Shown in pieces: positions 1-7,329 of a stretch of DNA of 64,000 nucleotides (the stretch's first letter is position 1; each line of letters starts with the position of its first letter). The notes below the pieces were generated by a model. It made no database searches. It had not been told where the DNA came from and saw nothing but the letters and a program-made list of their open reading frames with translations. Source of the DNA: Erythrobacter sp. (lineage in GTDB: Bacteria > Pseudomonadota > Alphaproteobacteria > Sphingomonadales > Sphingomonadaceae); NCBI GenBank assembly GCA_019739335.1, contig CP073261.1, positions 2,594,001-2,658,000 of the forward strand, in the 5' to 3' direction. The position numbers were made by a program, and so were the translations under genes.

Positions 1-2
1 AT

Positions 3-773
3 CTGGACAACATTTCTGCCGCTGTTGCGCTGACGCTTTTCGCCTTGCTGGGGTTCGAGGCGGCAACCGTTCCTGTCAACAAGATCAGCAATCCGTCGCA
101 GAACATTCCGCTCGCCTTGATCGGTGGCACGTTGCTGGTGGTTTTACTGTACCTTCTCGCGAGCACCGGCATTGTCCGGATCATCCCGTGGGAAGCTATC
201 GCGACTTCGAGCTCGCCTTTCTCCGATGTGCTCACCAACGAATTTGGCGCGCTAGCTGGCACTGCCGTTGCGCTTTGTATCCTCGTGAGCGTGACTGGCT
301 GCACTAATGGCCTGATCCTTGTTGGTGCAGAGTGCAGCTATTCAATGGCTTTGCGCGGGGAAATGCCGCGGGCGTTTTCGTGGACCAATTCCACTGGCGT
401 TGCCTACCATGGTGTCCTGTTAACCGGCGTGATTGCAACGGCGCTGATCCTTGCCAACATGTCGCGCGGCTTGACCGGCATGTTCACCTTCATGGTTCTG
501 CTGACCAGCGGCGGGGTACTGGTTTTCTACTTGATGGCTGCGCTCGCTGCGGTGAAGGAGAATCGAAGCCATGCAAGATGGCCGGTGCTGGCTCTAGGAG
601 TGTTGTTCATAGGGCTGGCAACCTATGGCTCCGGTCTGGAGACCAGCCTGTGGGTTGGCGTTTTGCTTGGATTCGGCGCAATCGTCCGCTGGTTTTGCCG
701 CCGAAATTTCGACGTGGGCGAATTGACGGGTCAGGAACACCTCGCTGAATCCGCGACGGTTGGAGATATTTGA
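3..773 (+). CDS. APC-family amino acid permease, C-terminal part (5' end outside window)
   Basis: The reading frame is open from the first bases and stops with TGA at 771-773, so only the last ~256 residues are present. The visible protein is a series of hydrophobic segments. It has a short motif (GFEAATVP) typical of one helix of APC-superfamily amino acid/polyamine permeases, and then an LTGMFTFMVLLT-type helix. The expected role is uptake or exchange of an amino acid across the inner membrane. The substrate cannot be told from this half. The tail after the last helix is charged and short, as is usual. The gene is followed by a ~100-nt gap and a co-directional small gene. Confidence 0.8.
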   Translation: MDNISAAVALTLFALLGFEAATVPVNKISNPSQNIPLALIGGTLLVVLLYLLASTGIVRIIPWEAIATSSSPFSDVLTNEFGALAGTAVALCILVSVTGCTNGLILVGAECSYSMALRGEMPRAFSWTNSTGVAYHGVLLTGVIATALILANMSRGLTGMFTFMVLLTSGGVLVFYLMAALAAVKENRSHARWPVLALGVLFIGLATYGSGLETSLWVGVLLGFGAIVRWFCRRNFDVGELTGQEHLAESATVGDI

Positions 774-876
774 GCGGGTTTCCAAAGGAATGAAGGTTTG
801 TTGATCGGTTAACCAAGCAAGGCAACACTTTCGTAGCCACGATCCTGCATCCTTCCGGGAAAGCAGGAGAGGCGCA

Positions 877-1191
877 ATGTTCTCGCTATTTATTCTGGGC
901 GCATCGTCGGCATTGGTTGCGGAAGCCGATGCTCGCAACGTTGAATATGTAAACTGCATTTTCGCAGAAGCGCGCAGCGTGGCGGTGGAAATGGACGATG
1001 CGGTATTCGTCGAACACTGGCGTTCGAGTTGTGTCAGTCAGCGCGAGGCGTTCAATGCCGCCTTCATTGAGGTCCGGATCGCGCGCGGAGAGAACCGGGC
1101 GGAGGCAGAGGCGGATTGGTTTGCCGTGCAGCAGCGCGGGCTGGACCGGCTGCTCGATGCGCGGCGCAATATTCGGGATATGCAGGCCTGA
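877..1191 (+). CDS. small hypothetical protein with possible signal peptide
   Basis: This is a 104-residue ORF with a good ribosome site (AGGAGAGG just before the ATG). The first ~20 residues are hydrophobic (MFSLFILGASSALVAEADA) and could be a signal peptide with cleavage near an Ala-x-Ala site. The rest is predicted to be helical and charged, with two cysteines (in the segments YVNCIF and SSCVSQ) that could form a disulfide outside the cytoplasm. I do not recognise a family. It lies 100 nt after the permease gene and converges on yciB, so it is probably a single gene. Confidence 0.6.
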   Translation: MFSLFILGASSALVAEADARNVEYVNCIFAEARSVAVEMDDAVFVEHWRSSCVSQREAFNAAFIEVRIARGENRAEAEADWFAVQQRGLDRLLDARRNIRDMQA

Positions 1192-1197
1192 GACGGC

Positions 1198-1857
1198 TCA
1201 GCCGGGAGGCGGAGTTTCCTCGGCGACTTCTTCCTCTTCGCCCAGCGCCAGACCATGCCGCATCAGCATCGGCACCTGGGTGAAGGTGAAGAGGAAAGTC
1301 AGCGGCAGGAACAGCCAGAGCTTGGCCGCCAGCCAGGTTTCGAAGCTGACCAGCCACACCAGCGCCGAATTGAGCGCGCACAGGAATATGAAAAACACCC
1401 CCCAGTTGCGCGACAGTTTCAGCCAGCCGTCGTCGTTCAGGCCCTCGAAGGCGGCCTCGAGCAATACCTTGAGCAGCGACTTGCCCTTGGCATAGCCGAT
1501 CAGCAGAACCACGGCGAACAGGGCATAGACGATGCTCGGCTTCCATTGGATGAAGCTTTCATCCTGGAAATAGATCGTCAGCGCGCCGAAGCCGACGATC
1601 ATCGCTGTGGAGAGCCACAACATCGGGCTGATCTTGCCTAGCCGCCACTTGCTGACGGCCAATGCCACGACCGCCGCCACGATAAAGGCTGCTGTTCCGC
1701 GAATGACGGCGAAAATCTCGCCGCTCATGTCGCCTTCTTCGTCCGGCGAGAAGTATTTGTAGGCGAGAAAGAATACCAGCAGCGGGCCGTAATCGACCGC
1801 GACATTGAGCCAGCCGGATTTGGGTTTGGCTTTGGGATTGGTCTGCGGATCGCTCAT
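1198..1857 (-). CDS. yciB: inner membrane-spanning protein YciB/IspZ (septation protein A family)
   Basis: YciB is a small polytopic inner-membrane protein linked to cell division and envelope integrity in other proteobacteria. This copy has 219 residues and about five membrane segments. It shows the family-typical pieces DYGPLLVFF near the N-terminus, then IQWKPSIVYALFA and SRNWGVFFIFL, plus an acidic, proline-ending tail. I chose the ATG at 1857 rather than the GTG three bases upstream because the ATG overlaps the ftsY stop by one base (TGATG), which suggests translational coupling. It is the last gene of the dapF-mtaB-ftsY-yciB operon. Confidence 0.92.
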   Translation of the reverse strand: MSDPQTNPKAKPKSGWLNVAVDYGPLLVFFLAYKYFSPDEEGDMSGEIFAVIRGTAAFIVAAVVALAVSKWRLGKISPMLWLSTAMIVGFGALTIYFQDESFIQWKPSIVYALFAVVLLIGYAKGKSLLKVLLEAAFEGLNDDGWLKLSRNWGVFFIFLCALNSALVWLVSFETWLAAKLWLFLPLTFLFTFTQVPMLMRHGLALGEEEEVAEETPPPG

Positions 1858-2780
1858 CACGCCACTCCCGCAATCACGCGCGCCACCAGATCGGGGTCGA
1901 ACGGGCGCAGGTCGTCCAGCTTCTCGCCGACGCCGATGGCGTGGATCGGCAGGCCGTATTGCTCCGCCGCCGCCACCAGCACGCCGCCGCGCGCGGTGCC
2001 GTCCAGCTTGGTCATGATCAGTCCGGTCACGCCCGCCACCTCCTTGAAAATCTCGATCTGTTGCAGCGCGTTCTGACCGTTGGTGGCATCGAGCACCAGC
2101 AGCGCATTGTGCGGCGCTTCGGGATTGAGGCGGCCGAGCACCTTCCTGATCTTTGCCAGCTCGTCCATCAACTCGCGCTTGTTTTGCAGCCGTCCGGCAG
2201 TGTCGACAATCAGCGCGTCGATCCCGGTTTCGGTCGCCCTCTTCACCGCATCGAACACGATGCTGGCCGGATCGCCGCCTTCGGGGCCGGTGATGACGGG
2301 CACGTTGATCCGGTCGGCCCAGACTTTCAGCTGGCCGATCGCGGCGGCGCGGAAAGTGTCCCCCGCCGCCAGCATCACGCCGTAGTCGTCTTCTTGTAAC
2401 CAGTGGCCGAGCTTGGCGATGGTGGTCGTCTTGCCGCTGCCGTTGACGCCGATCACGAGGATCACTTGCGGTCGGGGGAAGGCAGTTATCTCCAGCGGCA
2501 CGGCGACGGGGCGCAGGATGGCGGCGATTTCCTCTGCAACTGCCTCCTTCAGTTCGCGCTCGGTCATCGACAGGCCGAAGCGCTTTTCGGTCAGCTTGGC
2601 GCGGATGCGACCGGCGGCAGCGGGGCCAAGATCGGACGTGATCAGCGCATCCTCGACCATGTCGAGCGTGGCATCGTCCAGCTTGGCCGTGCCGACCACG
2701 CCGGTGAGATTCTCGGAAAGGCGCTCCGACGTCTTGCGAAAGCCGCCGAACAGCTTCTGGGTCCAGCTTTTCTCGCTCAC
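1857..2780 (-). CDS. ftsY: signal recognition particle receptor FtsY
   Basis: FtsY is the SRP receptor GTPase that brings ribosome-nascent chain complexes to the translocon at the inner membrane. The 307-residue protein has a short N-domain, then the NG GTPase signature: the P-loop GVNGSGKTTT, DTFRAAA, the DTAGR box and TKLDG. The open frame extends further upstream, but that part lies inside mtaB in another frame. The GTG at 2780 gives the natural start (VSEKSWTQKLFGG) and overlaps the mtaB stop as GTGA. The acidic A-domain of longer homologues is almost absent, as in many alphaproteobacteria. Confidence 0.95.
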   Translation of the reverse strand: MSEKSWTQKLFGGFRKTSERLSENLTGVVGTAKLDDATLDMVEDALITSDLGPAAAGRIRAKLTEKRFGLSMTERELKEAVAEEIAAILRPVAVPLEITAFPRPQVILVIGVNGSGKTTTIAKLGHWLQEDDYGVMLAAGDTFRAAAIGQLKVWADRINVPVITGPEGGDPASIVFDAVKRATETGIDALIVDTAGRLQNKRELMDELAKIRKVLGRLNPEAPHNALLVLDATNGQNALQQIEIFKEVAGVTGLIMTKLDGTARGGVLVAAAEQYGLPIHAIGVGEKLDDLRPFDPDLVARVIAGVA

Positions 2781-3952
2781 GTTAGCAGGCCTTCCGTAAC
2801 CGCAGTCGGGGTGATGGTGATAATCGTGCCGCGCGGCGTTCCGGCGGGCAGGGCGACACGGGCGAAGTTTTCGGCATAGCCGGTGCCGTCGCTTTCGGCG
2901 AGGACGCGCAAGGGAGTTCCCACAAGGCTTTGCAGCCATGTGGTGCGGGTGCTGCTGGCGGCGGCCCGCAATTGCGCGGCGCGGGATTTGATGAGCGCAG
3001 GATCGAGTTGCGGCATCCGGGCGGCGGGTGTGTTGGGGCGGAGCGAGTAGGGAAACACGTGGCCGTGAACAACCGGGAGCTCGGCAATGATCGAGAGATT
3101 ATCCGCGTGATGAGCTTCGCTTTCGGTGGGAAATCCGGCGATTATGTCCGCACCCACGGCAATATCCGGGCGACGCTCGTGCAGCCGCTGCACCAGTTCG
3201 ATGGCCTGGGCGCGGCTGTGGCGGCGCTTCATCCGCTTGAGGATCAGGTCCGCCCCGTGCTGGAGGCTGAGGTGCAGGTGTGGCATCACCCGCGTTTCGC
3301 TGGCGAACAGTTCCAGCAGCAGCCGATCGACTTCCACCCCGTCGAGCGAGGACAGTCGCAGCCGGTGCAATTCAGGGAAAGCGGACAGGACGGCGGAAAC
3401 CAGTCTGCCCAGCGGCGGAGCGCCGGGGAGGTCGTGCCCCCAGCTGGTGACATCCACCCCGGTCAGCACCACTTCTGGCGCGCCTTGTTCGAGGTGGCGC
3501 TCCACCTCATGCAGCACCTGCGCGATGCTGAGCGAACGGCTCGGCCCGCGCCCCTGCGGAATAACACAGAAAGTGCAGGCGTGATCGCAGCCGTTCTGCA
3601 CCGCGATAAAGGCGCGGGTGTGCTTTGACTGCGCGGTAAGCACCTGCGCTGGCACGTTCCACGCCCGCGCATCCAACTTGTCCGCATTGGGCACCAGCCC
3701 GTCCACCTCAGGCATCGCGGCAATCTGGTCGCGCTCGATGTCTGCGGCGCAGCCGGTCACCAGCAGCCGCGCATCAGGACGGTCGCGGCGGGCGCGGCGG
3801 ATCGCTTGCCGGGTCTGGCGCACGGCTTCGCTCGTCACCGCGCAGCTGTTGATGACGACCAGATCCGGCTCCCCCGCCACCAGCGCGCGAATCCGCTCGC
3901 TCTCGGCGAGGTTCAGGCGGCAGCCGAGAGAAATGACCTGTGCTTGGCTCAA
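2777..3952 (-). CDS. mtaB: tRNA t6A37 methylthiotransferase MtaB (radical SAM)
   Basis: MtaB adds a methylthio group to N6-threonylcarbamoyladenosine at position 37 of ANN-decoding tRNAs. The 391-residue protein begins with a UPF0004 domain whose three cluster-binding cysteines are at about residues 11, 37 and 68. The radical SAM triad CxxxCxxC follows at about 122/126/129 (CDHACTFC), and a TRAM-like C-terminal stretch ends the protein. I place the start at TTG 3952, which gives SQAQVISLGCR and overlaps the dapF stop as TTGA. The longer open frame upstream is dapF read in another frame. It is coupled downstream to ftsY. Confidence 0.92.
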   Translation of the reverse strand: MSQAQVISLGCRLNLAESERIRALVAGEPDLVVINSCAVTSEAVRQTRQAIRRARRDRPDARLLVTGCAADIERDQIAAMPEVDGLVPNADKLDARAWNVPAQVLTAQSKHTRAFIAVQNGCDHACTFCVIPQGRGPSRSLSIAQVLHEVERHLEQGAPEVVLTGVDVTSWGHDLPGAPPLGRLVSAVLSAFPELHRLRLSSLDGVEVDRLLLELFASETRVMPHLHLSLQHGADLILKRMKRRHSRAQAIELVQRLHERRPDIAVGADIIAGFPTESEAHHADNLSIIAELPVVHGHVFPYSLRPNTPAARMPQLDPALIKSRAAQLRAAASSTRTTWLQSLVGTPLRVLAESDGTGYAENFARVALPAGTPRGTIITITPTAVTEGLLT

Positions 3953-4758
3953 GCGTAGTGATCCAGCTCGAAGCTGCCGCGAAAGCTCTCCGCCGCAGCG
4001 CCGGTCATCGTGATGCGGTTGTCTGCGCCCCAGCCGATGACAAGCGGCCCGCCCGGCAGATGAACGGTCACCTGCCGATCCACCAGCCCCCGCCGCATGG
4101 CTGCAATCGCGGTGGCGCAGGCCCCGGTGCCGCATGCGCGGGTGAGGCCGACGCCGCGTTCCCATACACGCAGGCGGATCGTCGAACGGTCCCCTATGGT
4201 AGCGACATTCACGTTTATTCGCTCCGGGAACACCTCGTCATGCTCGATCAGCGGACCAAGCAGGTCGAGTCGTACAGTGTCGCTGTCCTCGACGAAGAAC
4301 ACCACATGCGGATTGCCGACATTGACTGCGGCAGGCTGCTGCAATTCTTCCCAGCCCAAAGGAAGGGCAAGCGTGTCCATCGGATAGGCCAGCGGGATGG
4401 CGTCCCAATCGAAACGCGGCTCGCCCATGTCCACCGCGATGCCCGCCGCATCGGGCCGGGTTTCGAGCAGGCCACCGGCGGTCATGATCCGCGCCGGTTC
4501 GCCCAGCAGCAGCCCAACCGCGCGGGTGGCATTGCCGCAGGCTTCGACTTCGCCGCCATCGGCATTGTAGATGCGCATCAGGCAGGTGGCGCTGTCATGC
4601 GGTTCGAGGATGATGAACTGGTCGCAGCCGATCCCTTCGCGCCGGTCTGCCAGCGCGCGGATGCTCGGCGCGGTGAGCGCGGGCAGGGCGGTCTCCCGCG
4701 CGTCGAGCACGATGAAATCGTTGCCCAGGCCGTGCATTTTGACGAAGGGAATGCGCAT
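3949..4758 (-). CDS. dapF: diaminopimelate epimerase
   Basis: DapF interconverts LL- and meso-diaminopimelate in the lysine and peptidoglycan precursor pathway, in the cytoplasm. The protein has 269 residues from the ATG at 4758, which is preceded at 5 nt by AGGTGG; a GTG three codons further upstream is the alternative. The N-terminus FVKMHGLGNDF is family-typical. The two catalytic cysteines are visible at about residues 74 (EACGNATR) and 209 (RACGTGAC). It is the first gene of the overlapping run dapF-mtaB-ftsY-yciB. Confidence 0.95.
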   Translation of the reverse strand: MRIPFVKMHGLGNDFIVLDARETALPALTAPSIRALADRREGIGCDQFIILEPHDSATCLMRIYNADGGEVEACGNATRAVGLLLGEPARIMTAGGLLETRPDAAGIAVDMGEPRFDWDAIPLAYPMDTLALPLGWEELQQPAAVNVGNPHVVFFVEDSDTVRLDLLGPLIEHDEVFPERINVNVATIGDRSTIRLRVWERGVGLTRACGTGACATAIAAMRRGLVDRQVTVHLPGGPLVIGWGADNRITMTGAAAESFRGSFELDHYA

Positions 4759-4821
4759 GTCCGCCACCTAGGCATACGGCGCGCGAACCGCAATGGTGGA
4801 GGGGCTATCGCTGGGTTGAGC

Positions 4822-6486
4822 TCAGCTTGCCTGCCGCAGCTCGAATTCTACCAGCTCTTCCTTATCGGGGGCCGAAGCTGTCGTGTAAGGCTTTAGCAGC
4901 GCCAGTGCGGCCAAGCGCGTGCGCGTGGCCGCACCATCCTCGGGCCGCCCGTACAAGTATCCTTGGCCCTTGATTTGGCCGAGGCCTTTGAGTTTTTCCA
5001 GCACTTCGCCGTTCTCGATCCCCTCTGCCGTTACCGGCAGCGAAAGTCCCTTGCCGAGCGAAACAATCGCTCGGACCAGATCGCTGCTGACATCTTCGGA
5101 TCCGATCTCGGTCACGAAGCTGCGATCGATCTTGAGCCTATCGAACGGCAGCGAGCGCAATTGCGACAGGCTGGAGTAGCCGGTGCCGAAATCGTCGAGG
5201 CTGATGCGAATGCCCTGGTTCTTGAGACTGGTGATGATCGACCGGACCGCGCCAATGTTTTCGTGGAGGCAGCTTTCGGTGATCTCGATTTCAAGACGCT
5301 GCGGCGGGAAGCCGCTTTCCACCAGCAGATGCAGCAGCTTCTGCGCAAACCAGGGATCGCGCAATTGCACGGGCGAGATATTGACCGAGAGCGTGATCGA
5401 ATCGTCCCACTCGGTCGCCTGCGCAAGTGCCTGCCGGATCAGCGCTTCTGAGAGCGGTCCGATCACGTCGATCTCTTCGGCGATTGGGATGAAGACGTCC
5501 GGGCTGACCAGCCCGTATTTTGGCGATTGCCAGCGCGCGAGCATTTCGAAGCCAACCAGCTTGCCCGATTCCAGGTCTATCTGCTGTTCGTAAAAAGGGA
5601 CGAATTCGCCTGCCTTCAGCCCATCGCGGATGCCGGACTCCAGATCGCTACGGAACCGGAGTTCGTCTTCCATTTGTGGTTCGAACCAGTAATACCGGTT
5701 CCGCCCGCGCTTTTTCGCATGATACATGGCAATGTCGGCGCGGTGGATCAGTCGGTCAGCCGTGAGCATGGTTTCGCGGTCAGTCTCACCCCCTGTGTGG
5801 GCCAGACCGACGGAGATTGTCGCTTCCACGGTTACATCGCCATCTGTCACAGGCGCCGAAACGCTGCGGATCAAAGCATCGACCAACGCATCCACGCGAT
5901 CGCGTGATTGTATGGCAATCGGCACGGCGCAGGCGAATTCATCGCCCCCGATCCGGACCAGCAGGCCTTCTGGGGGAAGGGCTGCTGCGATCCTCTCGGC
6001 AATTGTGGTCAGCACCCGGTCGCCCGTGCGGTGGCCGTTGAGATCGTTGATCTGCTTGAAATTGTCGAGATCGATCATCAGCACCGCAACGTCCTGCTGC
6101 CTTGCCTTGAATCGCCCGAGCAGGGCGTCGATGGCTGCTGGCCCGCTCCGGCGGTTCAGGCACCCGGTCAGCGGATCGCGTTCGGCCAGTTCGCGCGCCC
6201 GCTCTTCCGCCGTGCGGTGCAGGGTCACCTCGCGGTGAAGTTCGACATAGCGCCGCCAGCCGAAAATGAGCAGCGCGATGTTCAGCAGCACGGCATTGAC
6301 CAGCGCCACGTCGGGAGGTTCCCCGACACCCATCCATGCACGGACGATCTGCGGCATCACCGTACCGCCGGTGCCGACAAAAAGGATGATCGCGGCGATG
6401 GCGATGCCAAGCGTGACGAAATCGCGCGGTGCCGAAACTGCGGGCAATTGCTCGCCGTGATCGCGTCTGGTTTGTCCCACGTCCAA
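4822..6486 (-). CDS. membrane-anchored GGDEF-EAL cyclic di-GMP protein
   Basis: The 554-residue protein has two N-terminal membrane segments (about residues 24-40 and 62-77), a short linker helix, a GGDEF domain and an EAL domain. The cyclase signature is intact (RIGGDEF, residues ~178-184), but no RxxD inhibitory site sits five residues before it. The EAL motif reads EML (residues 314-316), keeping the glutamate. Other phosphodiesterase elements are present: EIEITES, DDFGTGYSSL, LKIDRSF and TAEGIEN. It may therefore both make and degrade c-di-GMP, or be dominated by one activity. I chose TTG 6486; an in-frame GTG two codons inside is also possible. No periplasmic sensor domain is visible. 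Confidence 0.9.
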   Translation of the reverse strand: MDVGQTRRDHGEQLPAVSAPRDFVTLGIAIAAIILFVGTGGTVMPQIVRAWMGVGEPPDVALVNAVLLNIALLIFGWRRYVELHREVTLHRTAEERARELAERDPLTGCLNRRSGPAAIDALLGRFKARQQDVAVLMIDLDNFKQINDLNGHRTGDRVLTTIAERIAAALPPEGLLVRIGGDEFACAVPIAIQSRDRVDALVDALIRSVSAPVTDGDVTVEATISVGLAHTGGETDRETMLTADRLIHRADIAMYHAKKRGRNRYYWFEPQMEDELRFRSDLESGIRDGLKAGEFVPFYEQQIDLESGKLVGFEMLARWQSPKYGLVSPDVFIPIAEEIDVIGPLSEALIRQALAQATEWDDSITLSVNISPVQLRDPWFAQKLLHLLVESGFPPQRLEIEITESCLHENIGAVRSIITSLKNQGIRISLDDFGTGYSSLSQLRSLPFDRLKIDRSFVTEIGSEDVSSDLVRAIVSLGKGLSLPVTAEGIENGEVLEKLKGLGQIKGQGYLYGRPEDGAATRTRLAALALLKPYTTASAPDKEELVEFELRQAS

Positions 6487-6586
6487 CGCCTGCTAGCCCC
6501 CGAAAAGTCGTTTGCGGTGGTATGATGGGGTATGATCAATTTTCGGTTAATTGCCGGACCTGTGAAGACGCGCTAGGCGTTCGGCC

Positions 6587-7015
6587 ATGAATCACGATAG
6601 CACAATGCCCAATCGCTGGCTGATCAAGTCGGAACCGTTCAAGTACTCATGGGACGATCTCGTCCGGGATGGGGAGACCGTGTGGGACGGGGTGCGCAAT
6701 CATCTTGCCGCCCAGAACCTGCGGGCGATGAGCGAGGGTGATCCGTGTTTCTTCTATCACTCGAACGAGGGCTTGCAGATCGTCGGGATTGCCGAGATCA
6801 GCGAGAGCGGTCTGATCGATCCGACCGATGTCGAGGGGAAATGGCCGACGGTAAAGGTCAAGCCGGTGAAAGCGCTGGACCATCCGGTAACCTTGAAAGC
6901 GATCAAAGCCAATCCCGATCTGGCAGGAATCGATCTGATCCGTCTTTCGCGCTTGTCGGTGGCCCAGATACGCTCGTCCGAATGGGATGAGATCATGCGC
7001 ATGTCCGGTAGGTAA
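6587..7015 (+). CDS. EVE domain-containing protein
   Basis: The 142-residue protein is almost entirely an EVE domain, a PUA-like fold thought to bind modified bases in nucleic acid. Typical pieces are WLIKSEPFKYSWDDL at the start, then WDGVRNHLAAQNLR, DPCFFYHSN and IVGIAEI. The ATG at 6587 is used here; the second ATG at 6605 (MPNRW) is nearer the usual family start and neither has a strong ribosome site. The gene stands alone between a divergent c-di-GMP gene and the stress gene csbD. The exact ligand is unknown. Confidence 0.85.
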   Translation: MNHDSTMPNRWLIKSEPFKYSWDDLVRDGETVWDGVRNHLAAQNLRAMSEGDPCFFYHSNEGLQIVGIAEISESGLIDPTDVEGKWPTVKVKPVKALDHPVTLKAIKANPDLAGIDLIRLSRLSVAQIRSSEWDEIMRMSGR

Positions 7016-7018
7016 TCT

Positions 7019-7044
7019 GGAACTTTTACATGGATTAACCCGTT
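7019..7044 (+). promoter_or_regulatory. EcfG-type general stress response promoter of the CsbD gene
   Basis: GGAAC at 7019-7023 and CGTT at 7041-7044 are separated by 17 nt. This matches the GGAAC-N16/17-CGTT element used by the alphaproteobacterial general stress sigma factor EcfG. It lies 53 nt upstream of the CsbD start codon. CsbD-like proteins are common members of that regulon, so position and content agree. Confidence 0.65.
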
Positions 7045-7097
7045 GGTTGGGCAATGGGCAGGCAATCGCGCCGCCCTACCAACAACGGAGAATTTCC

Positions 7098-7268
7098 ATG
7101 GGTGAACTCACCGACAAGATCAAAGGCAACGCCAACGAAGCCGCTGGCAAGGCCAAGCAACATTCGGGCGACGCCGAAACGCGTAACGAGGGCCGCAAGC
7201 AGGAAGTCAAGGGCGAAGGCCAGCAGCTCAAGGGCGAAGTCAAAGGCAAGCTCGGCGACGACATCTGA
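7098..7268 (+). CDS. CsbD family stress protein
   Basis: This is a 56-residue, highly charged protein rich in Lys, Glu and Gly (MGELTDKIKGNANEAAGKAK). It is typical of CsbD-like general-stress proteins, which are small and probably disordered, with unclear biochemical function. The longer open frame upstream has no matching family character. The ATG at 7098 follows the weak purine stretch CGGAG. A putative EcfG promoter precedes it and a strong hairpin terminator follows. Confidence 0.9.
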   Translation: MGELTDKIKGNANEAAGKAKQHSGDAETRNEGRKQEVKGEGQQLKGEVKGKLGDDI

Positions 7269-7291
7269 CGCTGTTGTCCTGATAACGAATG

Positions 7292-7323
7292 AAAGGGCCG
7301 CTCCGCTGGAGTGGCCCTTTTGC
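7292..7323. terminator. bidirectional intrinsic terminator between csbD and the ThDP enzyme gene
   Basis: A 13-bp stem (AAAGGGCCGCTCC paired with GGAGTGGCCCTTT, one G-T pair) with a 3-nt loop is followed by T-rich sequence on the plus strand and preceded by A-rich sequence. It sits between two convergent genes, so it can end transcription from both sides. Confidence 0.8.
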
Positions 7324-7329
7324 TTTGGG

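Noticed and set aside
2781..2939. N-terminal extension of ftsY
   Set aside because: The extension is Arg-rich shadow sequence of mtaB; the GTG at 2780 overlaps the mtaB stop and gives the normal family start.
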